Shown here piece after piece: positions 1 to 4,901 of a stretch of DNA of 5,092 nucleotides. The DNA is from Candidatus Arcticimaribacter sp. (GTDB lineage Bacteria > Bacteroidota > Bacteroidia > Flavobacteriales > Flavobacteriaceae): contig WTJP01000092.1 in the NCBI GenBank assembly GCA_011526275.1, forward strand, positions 1-5,092, read 5' to 3'. A model generated the notes under the pieces. The model was given only the letters and a program-made list of their open reading frames with translations, had not been told where the DNA came from and made no database searches. Position 1 is the first letter of the stretch. The number at the start of each line of letters is the position of its first letter. The translations under genes and the position numbers were made by a program.

Positions 1-95
1 GGATTGATGTCCAAAAAAGCCAAGTGCTGCTCGTCTTCCGCTACTTTATGACACGGAATTTCCCCCGCAACGATTTTACTAAAAATACTGCTCAT
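1..95 (-). CDS. HIT-family (histidine triad) nucleotide-binding protein, N-terminal part, cut by window edge
   Basis: The first 31 residues are visible, starting at the ATG at 95-93. They begin MSSIFSKIVAGEIPCHKVAE and continue with a segment ending AFLDIN, the first strand and helix typical of the HIT (HINT/FHIT-like) superfamily. These proteins are cytosolic, usually about 130 residues, and hydrolyse purine nucleoside phosphoramidates or dinucleoside polyphosphates. The catalytic His-x-His-x-His motif lies near the C-terminus and is outside this window, so the active site cannot be checked. The start codon follows the greA stop codon directly (TAGATG), implying co-transcription and translational coupling with greA. 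This greA-HIT pairing is familiar in Bacteroidota. Family assignment is confident from the N-terminal signature; the exact substrate is unknown. Confidence 0.88.
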   Translation of the reverse strand, partial: MSSIFSKIVAGEIPCHKVAEDEQHLAFLDIN

Positions 96-572
96 CTACT
101 CGCGGCTAATGGAAAGGATTTCCAATTCGATGGTGCCGTTAGGCACTTGAATGGTCGCGGTGTCGCCCACTTCTTTTCCCAAAAGGCCTTTTCCGATGGG
201 AGAATCTACTGAGATTTTCCCTGAAGCGAGATCGGCTTCGCTTTGCGCTACTAGGGTGTAGCTCATTTGCATGCCGTTGGCCTTGTTTTTTACCTCAACC
301 GTTGATAACACCAACACTTTGGAAGTATCGAGTTCCGATTCGTTGATCAATCGCGCTCCAGAAAGGGTTTCCTCTAGTTTGGCGATACGCATTTCCAAGA
401 ACCCTTGAGCTTCTTTGGCTGCGTCATATTCAGCGTTCTCACTTAAGTCACCCTTGTCTCGGGCTTCGGCTATGGCCTGGGAAGCTTTAGGGCGTTCAAC
501 GTCTTTTAAGTGATTGAGCTCGTCTCTCAGTTTTTTTAAACCTTCTTCGGTGTAATAAGATACTTTACTCAT
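96..572 (-). CDS. greA: Transcription elongation factor GreA
   Basis: This 158-residue protein matches the usual GreA length. GreA binds RNA polymerase through its C-terminal domain and inserts its coiled coil into the secondary channel, stimulating cleavage of backtracked RNA. Residues 1-75 form the N-terminal coiled coil. Its tip, ARDKGDLSENAEYDAAKE (38-55), carries the acidic D42 and E45 that correspond to the Mg-binding D41/E44 of the E. coli protein. The C-terminal FKBP-like domain contains the signature SPIGKGLLGKEVGD (124-137). The ATG at 572 gives the standard start MSKVSYYTEEGL. There is no Shine-Dalgarno motif upstream, only an A/T-rich leader, as is common in Bacteroidota. The gene is first in an apparent greA-HIT operon, and its leader carries a hairpin (595-614). 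Identification is near certain. Confidence 0.98.
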   Translation of the reverse strand: MSKVSYYTEEGLKKLRDELNHLKDVERPKASQAIAEARDKGDLSENAEYDAAKEAQGFLEMRIAKLEETLSGARLINESELDTSKVLVLSTVEVKNKANGMQMSYTLVAQSEADLASGKISVDSPIGKGLLGKEVGDTATIQVPNGTIELEILSISRE

Positions 573-594
573 AATCTATTCGTTTAATAATAAA

Positions 595-614
595 GACCCT
601 CTTTTGTGAGGGTC
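595..614 (-). promoter_or_regulatory. Hairpin in the greA leader, attenuator-like
   Basis: A perfect 7-bp inverted repeat, GACCCTC, loop of 6, GAGGGTC, lies in the short divergent spacer. Read in the greA direction it is followed by TTTATTATT. That tail closely resembles the one after the terminator stem near 1106 (TTTTATTATT), so a fraction of greA transcripts could end here. The transcript start predicted from the TATATTTG box falls at or next to the first base of the stem. On the plus strand the stem ends 13 nt before the lipoprotein ATG and has no T-tract, so termination in that direction is unlikely. A DNA operator shared by both genes is an alternative. The repeat is certain; its function is inferred. 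Confidence 0.5.
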
Positions 615-620
615 AATAAA

Positions 621-628
621 CAAATATA
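621..628 (-). promoter_or_regulatory. Candidate -7 promoter element of greA (TATATTTG)
   Basis: The minus strand reads TATATTTG, an exact fit to the TAnnTTTG -7 consensus of Bacteroidota sigma-ABfr promoters, 48 bp upstream of the greA start codon. I see no TTG or TTTG at the expected 17-23 bp further upstream, so half of the consensus is missing. The element touches the first base of the divergent lipoprotein gene. Transcription would start near 613-615, placing the leader hairpin at the 5' end of the RNA. It could be a chance match in A/T-rich DNA. Confidence 0.35.
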
Positions 629-1080
629 TGAAATTGAAAAGGATTTGGTTCACGACGGGCTTTTTCGCCTTGCTTTTTTTACTGCTCGTGGGTTGTTCAC
701 GTGAAAATTTAGAACGGAATCCCTACCTGCCCGAACTGCAGTTTTCAGTTCCCATCAACCTCAATCTGCCCGAATACAACGCCCTTTTGTTTGCCGGAGG
801 AAGTCATTTTCTACCCCAATATGGCCACAAAGGGATTTTGATTTTTAACTTAAATGGCAACAGCTATACCGCTTGGGAAGCGAGTTGTCCCAATCATTTG
901 CCCAACGACTGTTCCCGCACTCAAGTGGTGGGCGTGCTGGCCGAATGTGCTTGCGAGGGCTACCAGTACAGCTTGGCGACCGGGCAATTGCTCAACCCCG
1001 ATGTAGAGCTATCCTCCCCCTATTCCATGGTGTTCTACAACACAGTACTGCGGGGCAATACACTCGTTATTTCCAATTAA
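628..1080 (+). CDS. Rieske-like lipoprotein with non-canonical ligand residues
   Basis: This 150-residue protein starts with K-R-rich residues and a hydrophobic stretch (about 6-20), ending in a lipobox LVGC at 20-23, so Cys23 should be lipidated and the protein anchored in a membrane facing the periplasm or cell surface. The rest resembles the small Rieske fold, with a first loop ASCPNH (85-90) and a second loop ECACEGYQYSLATG (106-119). A canonical Rieske protein has C-x-H in the first loop and C-x-x-H-G in the second. Here the first loop is C-x-x-H, and the expected second-loop histidine is Glu110 (C-A-C-E-G). Four cysteines remain (87, 95, 107, 109), plus His90. A standard [2Fe-2S] cluster is therefore doubtful; another metal site or disulfides are possible. 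The ATG at 628 lacks a Shine-Dalgarno motif. Fold assignment is moderately confident, function unknown. The gene stands alone, divergent from greA and convergent with the receptor gene. Confidence 0.72.
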   Translation: MKLKRIWFTTGFFALLFLLLVGCSRENLERNPYLPELQFSVPINLNLPEYNALLFAGGSHFLPQYGHKGILIFNLNGNSYTAWEASCPNHLPNDCSRTQVVGVLAECACEGYQYSLATGQLLNPDVELSSPYSMVFYNTVLRGNTLVISN

Positions 1081-1118
1081 AAAACTCCCTAACCTAAAGG
1101 GCTAAGGAGTTTTATTAT
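1076..1118. terminator. Bidirectional intrinsic terminator between convergent genes
   Basis: An 8-bp stem, AAAACTCC (1081-1088) with GGAGTTTT (1106-1113), can be extended inward past mismatches by TA/TA and CC/GG pairs to a small loop. On the plus strand it is followed by TTTTATTATT; on the minus strand its other arm continues into TTTTTTAA. It begins at the lipoprotein stop codon and lies 21 bp beyond the end of the convergent receptor gene, so it can end both transcripts. Confidence 0.88.
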
Positions 1119-1138
1119 TCAGCTATTACAGTTTAGAT

Positions 1139-3328
1139 TTAAAACCGAATGTTGGTGCCCAACAAGAAGTTGGTGCCCGCCTGTGGGTAGTACCCTACCC
1201 CTTCGATGGTGGTCACTTGGTTGGGGTCGGACCAGGTATCGTCGTAGAAATAGAAATAACCGTTGGACTCAAATTGTGCATTGAACAAATTGTTGATCAA
1301 GAGGGAAAAGTCGATGCTTTTCGCCCAACCCAAAGGACCGGTGGAATAGGTCACATTGAGGTCGTTCACAAAATAGGCCGAGAGTTTAGAGAGTTCCGCG
1401 TCGATATTCCCCAAGTACTGTTCTCCAACATATTTTGAGAGAAGCCCCACTTGGAATTGGGTCGAGGGAACAAAGACTAAATTACTCCCCCCAATTAGGT
1501 TAGGAGAATAGGCGATGTTGGTGTTGCCAAGGTTTTGGAGACTCCCATCCCGCTGAAAGCGGAAATCGAGGTTTTTGTTCTGACTGATGGTGAGGTTGGG
1601 TTGCCATAACCATTGATCGCTCAAGGCCAAGTTGGCTTCCAGTTCTAGCCCTAGTCGGTAGCTGTCCCCTACATTCTCGCGAATGGGTGCGCCCACCTCG
1701 TCGATATCTCCGGTTAAGACCAATTGATCTTTATAGCGCATATAGTAAAGGTTAGCGGCCCAAGTAGCTCGGCTTCCCTTTTTACGGATTCCCGCTTCGA
1801 AGTCGTTCAAGACTTCAGGACGAGGGCTACCGTTTTCATAGTCGGTGCGGTTGGGTTCGCGTTGCGCCTTGGCATAAGACAAGTACCACTGGGTGTTGTC
1901 GTTGGCGCTGTAGGTTACCCCAACTTTTGGGTTGAAGAAATTAAAGGAGTCGTCGATGTCTATCGTTCCAAGCCCATTGACCGTTCCGTTGGCGGTGTAG
2001 CTTACATTGCGGAGTTGTAAATCGACATAAGCCGAGAGTTTATCGGCTACTTTTTGGGTCAGTTTCCCGAAGAAAGTGACTTCGTTTTTCTCTCCTTTGT
2101 TGCGGTAAAACTCGTGGTTGGGTTGCGCATTGCTGGCAAAGGTCGCCCAAATGAGTTTCCCGAAATGATCCCCGTCATAGGTACTCACCAAGCCGCCAAG
2201 GACCAAGTTGGTTTCCTCGGTGTTGTATTGGGCATTGGCGGTGAGGACATAAAAATCGTTGTCCAACCATTTGCGGGTGATATCATCGGTGGTGCTTTGG
2301 GTAGCTCCGCCTAAAGTCACTTCATCTAAGCGCAAATTCGCTAGGCTATCATCGTTGTTGTACTCTTCGTAATAACCGCGACCATAGGTGTAATTTAAGC
2401 CCAAAGAAGAAGACCAACGCTCGTTGTAGGTCTGGTTCCAATGGAATTGGTAGTGGTCCTGTTGGTAATTATCCACTTGATTGTCGTAGTAGCCCGTTAG
2501 GTTCCCGTTGGCGTCATAGATTTCGCCAGCAAAGTTGTAGGTACGGTCGTTCTCTAGGGTGTAGGGATCGACGCCAAACCAAGACTGATAGGTGATTTCG
2601 TGTCCTCCAAAAACCAAGGCTTTTAACAAGGTGTTCTCGTCTTGATAGATGCCTTGAAGGAAATAGGATTTAAGGTCGGAAGAGGCACGGTCAATATAGC
2701 CATCGGAAGCGATGGAACCCAAACGCCCTGAAATTTCGATACGGTCGTTCAACAGTCCGGTAGAGAATTTTAAGGTATGGCGTAAGGTATTGAAACTCCC
2801 CACGGCATTGGTTACCTCTGCATAAGCTTCAGGAGCCGCAGCACTAGTCAATATATTTAAGCTTGCCCCAAAGGCACTCGACCCATTGGTGGAAGTACCT
2901 ACTCCACGCTGCAATTGAATGCTTTCTACCGAGGAAGCAAAATCGGGCAGGTTCACCCAAAAGGTGCCTTGCGATTCGGCATCGTTGTAGGGAATCCCGT
3001 TGATGGTTACATTCACACGGGTAGCGTCGCTCCCTCTCACACGAATTCCGGTGTATCCAATTCCCGCCCCCGCATCGGAGGTGGTGACTACCGCCGGCAA
3101 GAAATTAAGGAGAATGGGGAGGTCTTGACCCAAGTTACGCGAAGCGAGATCTTCTTTGGTCACTTCTGAAAATGGGACAGGTTGGTTTTCACTGGCGCGA
3201 AGGCCAGCAACACTCACTTCTTCCAACGAAATGGGAGATGCGGTTAGCGAATCTTTCGCTTGCTCTTGTTGTGCGAAGAGGGAGTTGAGCCCTAGTACAC
3301 AAATACAGATAAAAACAGTTTTTTTCAT
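1139..3328 (-). CDS. TonB-dependent outer-membrane receptor, probable thiamine or thiamine-derivative transporter
   Basis: This 729-residue protein has a Sec signal peptide (MKKTVF followed by a hydrophobic core, cleavage likely after LFA at 17-19). A likely TonB box, LEEVSVAG, lies at 35-42. The plug domain spans about 46-163 and includes IRVRGSDATRVNVTINGIPYND (95-116, key R97, G99, N110, G111), the segment SIQLQRGVGTST (136-147) and FGASLNI. The remainder is a 22-strand-type barrel rich in alternating aromatic residues and ending in NIRF with a terminal Phe, the usual barrel-assembly signal. There is no carboxypeptidase-like N-terminal extension of the SusC kind and no SusD partner gene. 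Substrate is inferred from context: a TPP riboswitch lies directly upstream, and a thiamine-binding protein and PnuC-type transporter sit next to it. TPP-riboswitch-controlled TonB receptors are established predicted thiamine transporters in Bacteroidota. The ATG at 3328 has no Shine-Dalgarno motif and may be masked by an RNA hairpin. Receptor class is certain; thiamine specificity is likely. Confidence 0.93.
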   Translation of the reverse strand: MKKTVFICICVLGLNSLFAQQEQAKDSLTASPISLEEVSVAGLRASENQPVPFSEVTKEDLASRNLGQDLPILLNFLPAVVTTSDAGAGIGYTGIRVRGSDATRVNVTINGIPYNDAESQGTFWVNLPDFASSVESIQLQRGVGTSTNGSSAFGASLNILTSAAAPEAYAEVTNAVGSFNTLRHTLKFSTGLLNDRIEISGRLGSIASDGYIDRASSDLKSYFLQGIYQDENTLLKALVFGGHEITYQSWFGVDPYTLENDRTYNFAGEIYDANGNLTGYYDNQVDNYQQDHYQFHWNQTYNERWSSSLGLNYTYGRGYYEEYNNDDSLANLRLDEVTLGGATQSTTDDITRKWLDNDFYVLTANAQYNTEETNLVLGGLVSTYDGDHFGKLIWATFASNAQPNHEFYRNKGEKNEVTFFGKLTQKVADKLSAYVDLQLRNVSYTANGTVNGLGTIDIDDSFNFFNPKVGVTYSANDNTQWYLSYAKAQREPNRTDYENGSPRPEVLNDFEAGIRKKGSRATWAANLYYMRYKDQLVLTGDIDEVGAPIRENVGDSYRLGLELEANLALSDQWLWQPNLTISQNKNLDFRFQRDGSLQNLGNTNIAYSPNLIGGSNLVFVPSTQFQVGLLSKYVGEQYLGNIDAELSKLSAYFVNDLNVTYSTGPLGWAKSIDFSLLINNLFNAQFESNGYFYFYDDTWSDPNQVTTIEGVGYYPQAGTNFLLGTNIRF

Positions 3329-3357
3329 TCGAAAATTATTGACGAATAAAAGGGGTA
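3323..3357 (-). promoter_or_regulatory. Candidate riboswitch expression platform: anti-aptamer segment and start-codon hairpin
   Basis: Two competing pairings are visible in the RNA between the aptamer and the receptor gene. The segment ACCCCUUU (3356-3349) is the perfect complement of AAAGGGGU (3462-3455), the 5' strand of aptamer helix P2, and a G-U pair extends it to 9 bp. Directly overlapping it, UUUUAUUCG (3351-3343) can pair with CGAAUGAAA (3331-3323) across an 11-nt loop. That gives 9 pairs including one U-G and covers the AUG at 3328-3326. With TPP bound, the P2 strand is held in the aptamer and the start-codon hairpin is free to form (off). Without TPP, the anti-aptamer pairing removes three of its base pairs (on). 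The complementarity is seen directly; the mechanism is inferred. Confidence 0.5.
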
Positions 3358-3392
3358 ACTATTCTGTTGATTAAAAAATTAAACATTACTAT

Positions 3393-3463
3393 TTCCCTTG
3401 GCAGCATTACCCGCCCAGGTTCATAGGGTATGATCTCAGCTCTTTATTTAGAGCACCCCTTTG
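3393..3463 (-). ncRNA. TPP riboswitch (THI element) upstream of the TonB receptor
   Basis: The minus strand carries the conserved thiamine pyrophosphate aptamer in the right order. AAAGGGGTGC (3462-3453) opens it. P2 pairs GGGGT (3459-3455) with ACCCT (3429-3425), and P3 pairs GCTC (3454-3451) with GAGC (3442-3439). The invariant CTGAGAT (3439-3433) that binds the pyrimidine ring follows. P4 pairs CCT (3419-3417) with AGG (3398-3396), and P5 pairs GGCGG (3415-3411) with CTGCC (3404-3400) around a GTAATG loop. The element ends in the conserved AAGGGAA. P3 is short with an A/T loop and there is no P3a arm. P1 is weak: TTATTT (3479-3474) could pair with AAATAG (3394-3389), but that leaves 11 unpaired bases and overlaps a possible promoter. 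Binding TPP normally lowers expression of the downstream gene, here the receptor. It lies after, not before, the kinase and transporter genes. Confidence 0.95.
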
Positions 3464-3470
3464 AGCGGCA

Positions 3471-3478
3471 CAAAAATA
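3471..3478 (-). promoter_or_regulatory. Candidate -7 promoter element for the riboswitch and receptor (TATTTTTG)
   Basis: TATTTTTG fits the Bacteroidota TAnnTTTG -7 consensus and lies 8 bp before the first base of the TPP aptamer. Transcription from it would begin near 3463-3466, almost exactly at the aptamer's 5' end. No clear TTG -33 element is present 17-23 bp upstream, where the end of the kinase gene lies. A short A/T palindrome, AAATAA-GTC-TTATTT (3488-3474), overlaps it. If it is not used, the receptor would be transcribed by read-through from the upstream operon. Confidence 0.4.
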
Positions 3479-3494
3479 AGACTTATTTGACGTT

Positions 3495-4064
3495 TTACCG
3501 CGCATTCGTGCGAATTAACTCATCGAGAATTTGAGTGGCTTGATTCATGCGTTCTTCTGTGGAACCACTGAGTTGTAGATAGGGAAATTGATAAGCTTCT
3601 AGCTGGGCTTTAAAGTAGGCGAGCATACTGTCGCGTTCTTCTGGGCGATCGCGTAAATCATCGGCTTCCCAAGGGACGTCGATATTGGTTAAAAAGTAAA
3701 AGTCGTAGTGGGTGGAATCGACCAATGCGGCTAACTCGGGAGCGCAATAACCGTCGAAATGGGTTTCCGACCACACCTTGGTGACCAAGACATTGGTGTC
3801 GCAAAACAAGAGATCGTTGGCTTTTTTTAGAGCTTCATTTTCGGCCGCCAACTGGCCATCGGCAATGGTAATCAAGTCCTCTAGGCTGCATGTCGCTTGC
3901 TGTTTATCCCATTTTTCTTGGAGAAAGTCACGGGCAAACTCGGGTACCCATTGGGTGTTGTAATGGGCGGCCAAGGCTTTGGCCAAGGTGGTTTTCCCGG
4001 TACTCTCTGGCCCGTAGAGGACAATTCTCAAGCAAGAGCTTGGCGACTGAGTTCTTGTTTCCAT
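3495..4064 (-). CDS. NadR-like P-loop kinase (AAA_28 family), candidate vitamin or nucleoside kinase
   Basis: This 189-residue protein resembles the ribosylnicotinamide kinase domain of NadR, but stands alone without the HTH and NMN adenylyltransferase domains of the E. coli protein. Walker A is GPESTGKT (18-25). The family motif VPEFARDFL follows at 40-48, then FCDTNVLVTKVW (87-98) with the Walker-B-like D89, and the lid region DVPWEADDLRDRPEER (129-144). In NadR this domain phosphorylates nicotinamide riboside. Placement directly after pnuC suggests it phosphorylates whatever PnuC imports and so traps it. The thiamine setting makes thiamine a reasonable alternative substrate. The ATG at 4064 was chosen because residues before it are the out-of-frame shadow of pnuC, while the conserved domain starts about 12 residues later. 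It overlaps pnuC by 37 nt. A TTG at 4031, overlapping the pnuC stop, is a possible later start. Family is confident; substrate is open. Confidence 0.88.
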   Translation of the reverse strand: METRTQSPSSCLRIVLYGPESTGKTTLAKALAAHYNTQWVPEFARDFLQEKWDKQQATCSLEDLITIADGQLAAENEALKKANDLLFCDTNVLVTKVWSETHFDGYCAPELAALVDSTHYDFYFLTNIDVPWEADDLRDRPEERDSMLAYFKAQLEAYQFPYLQLSGSTEERMNQATQILDELIRTNAR

Positions 4065-4672
4065 GCGCGGTAGCCCTGCAGGGCGATAATGGTGAAAATG
4101 ATATATTGAAAACTCGTTACGGTAAGGCCTTTGTAAAAATACAAAGGAATGGAAATGAGGTCGCCCACGATCCAAAAAATCCAGTGTTCGATTTTACGGC
4201 GCGCCATTAGCCACATGCCCACAAAGAAAATGGCGGTGGTAAAAGTATCCACATAAGCGGTCCAACTTTCCCACATGTCGAAAGCACGATAAAGTTGATA
4301 TACCCCTAAAAGGGTAAAAAGAAATAAAAGGGAGGAGAGCGTCGTCTCGTTTTTCGTTATCGAAGCAATGGGGTTGACTTCTTCCCCTGCTTTCTTTTGT
4401 AGCCAAAAGTACCAGCCATAAGCACTCATGATAAAATAATAAGCGTTGATAAGCATATCGCCCAAGAGCATCCATTTCCACAAGAGATAGACAAAAATGG
4501 CGGTGGAGATCATGCCCGTAGGATAGACCGCAATTTTATTCTGCTTGGCATACCACACACTGGCTAAGCCCAGGAGCACCCCTACTACTTCAAGGACGAT
4601 GTCTTGGGGGGCATAGGCGGCATATTGGCCAAAGAGAAAATCAGTCAAAGGGTTGATAACTGCTGCGGTCAC
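4028..4672 (-). CDS. PnuC-family vitamin transporter (nicotinamide riboside or, from context, thiamine: PnuT-like)
   Basis: This 214-residue inner-membrane protein has about seven hydrophobic segments, near 24-42, 47-66, 70-91, 110-129, 138-157, 162-181 and 186-204. PnuC landmarks include SAYGWYFW (83-90) and RRKIEHWIFWIVGD (158-171), then the closing IALQGYRAW (196-204). PnuC proteins are SWEET-like facilitators that rely on phosphorylation inside the cell to trap the substrate. Different branches carry nicotinamide riboside (PnuC), thiamine (PnuT) or riboflavin (PnuX). An overlapping thiamine-binding protein and a TPP-riboswitch receptor gene nearby favour thiamine; the NadR-like kinase would favour nicotinamide riboside. 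The start is GTG at 4672, since an in-frame TAA lies two codons upstream. The start region overlaps the thiamine-binding gene by 32 nt and the end overlaps the kinase by 37 nt, so the three are almost certainly co-translated. Family is certain; substrate is unresolved. Confidence 0.93.
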   Translation of the reverse strand: MTAAVINPLTDFLFGQYAAYAPQDIVLEVVGVLLGLASVWYAKQNKIAVYPTGMISTAIFVYLLWKWMLLGDMLINAYYFIMSAYGWYFWLQKKAGEEVNPIASITKNETTLSSLLFLFTLLGVYQLYRAFDMWESWTAYVDTFTTAIFFVGMWLMARRKIEHWIFWIVGDLISIPLYFYKGLTVTSFQYIIFTIIALQGYRAWKQELSRQALA

Positions 4673-4901
4673 TTTTTACGATTTTAAGGTGAATCATTCC
4701 AGCAGCTATGCTGTCGAAAGTGCTGTCAATGGCTTGGGTGAGGAATTCCATCAGGGGGGTAAGCTCCCCATAGACTTGAGTGCTTAAAGGGTTTTCTTTT
4801 ACAATAAAAGGAGAGTCACGCAGGACACGGATAAAGTTTTTGATGGGCGTTTCGTATTCTTCTTGTAAGGGCGTTAAGGTAATTTCGACAGAGACTTTCA
4901 T
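4641..4901 (-). CDS. Thiamine-binding protein, YkoF/MTH1187 type (Thiamine_BP, former DUF77)
   Basis: This 86-residue soluble protein has no signal peptide or membrane segment. MKVSVEITLTPLQEEYETPI opens the ferredoxin-like fold, and the family's hallmark NPLSTQVYGELTPLMEFL (37-54) follows, matching the n-x-x-S/T-T-q-v-x-G-E pattern. About 85-100 residues is normal for the single-domain version; B. subtilis YkoF is a tandem duplication that binds thiamine or its HMP moiety. Elsewhere these proteins sit next to ABC-type thiamine or HMP transporters. No ABC component is visible here, and the gene instead overlaps a PnuC-family transporter. Its ATG overlaps the stop of the upstream phosphopantetheinyl transferase (ATGA), a sign of translational coupling. 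A cytosolic role in buffering or handing over thiamine to the kinase is plausible but inferred. Confidence 0.85.
   Translation of the reverse strand: MKVSVEITLTPLQEEYETPIKNFIRVLRDSPFIVKENPLSTQVYGELTPLMEFLTQAIDSTFDSIAAGMIHLKIVKSDRSSYQPFD

Noticed and set aside
873..1097. 74-residue plus-strand frame inside the lipoprotein gene
   Set aside because: It lies within the Rieske-like coding sequence in another frame; the cysteine loops and lipobox of the main frame support that one instead.
1217..3374. Several plus-strand open frames of 70-100 residues opposite the receptor gene
   Set aside because: All are antisense to a well-supported TonB receptor sequence, and their translations show no family features or credible start context.
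3474..3488. A/T palindrome AAATAA-GTC-TTATTT just after the kinase stop, as a terminator for the upstream operon
   Set aside because: The stem is entirely A-T with a 3-nt loop and only two or three trailing T, too weak to call. It also overlaps a possible promoter element and could equally be an accidental repeat.
4065..4175. In-frame upstream extension of the kinase giving a 226-residue protein starting at 4175
   Set aside because: The extra 37 residues are rich in His, Phe, Tyr and Arg and lie entirely over the pnuC coding sequence in another frame; they do not resemble a NadR-type N-terminus. The ATG at 4064 puts Walker A at a normal distance from the start.
3890..4210. 106-residue plus-strand frame across the kinase/pnuC junction
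   Set aside because: It is antisense to two conserved genes and has no domain signature.
4194..4481. 95-residue open frame on the minus strand inside pnuC
   Set aside because: It overlaps the clearly conserved, multi-pass pnuC frame and its translation has no recognisable domain or membrane pattern; it is a shadow frame.
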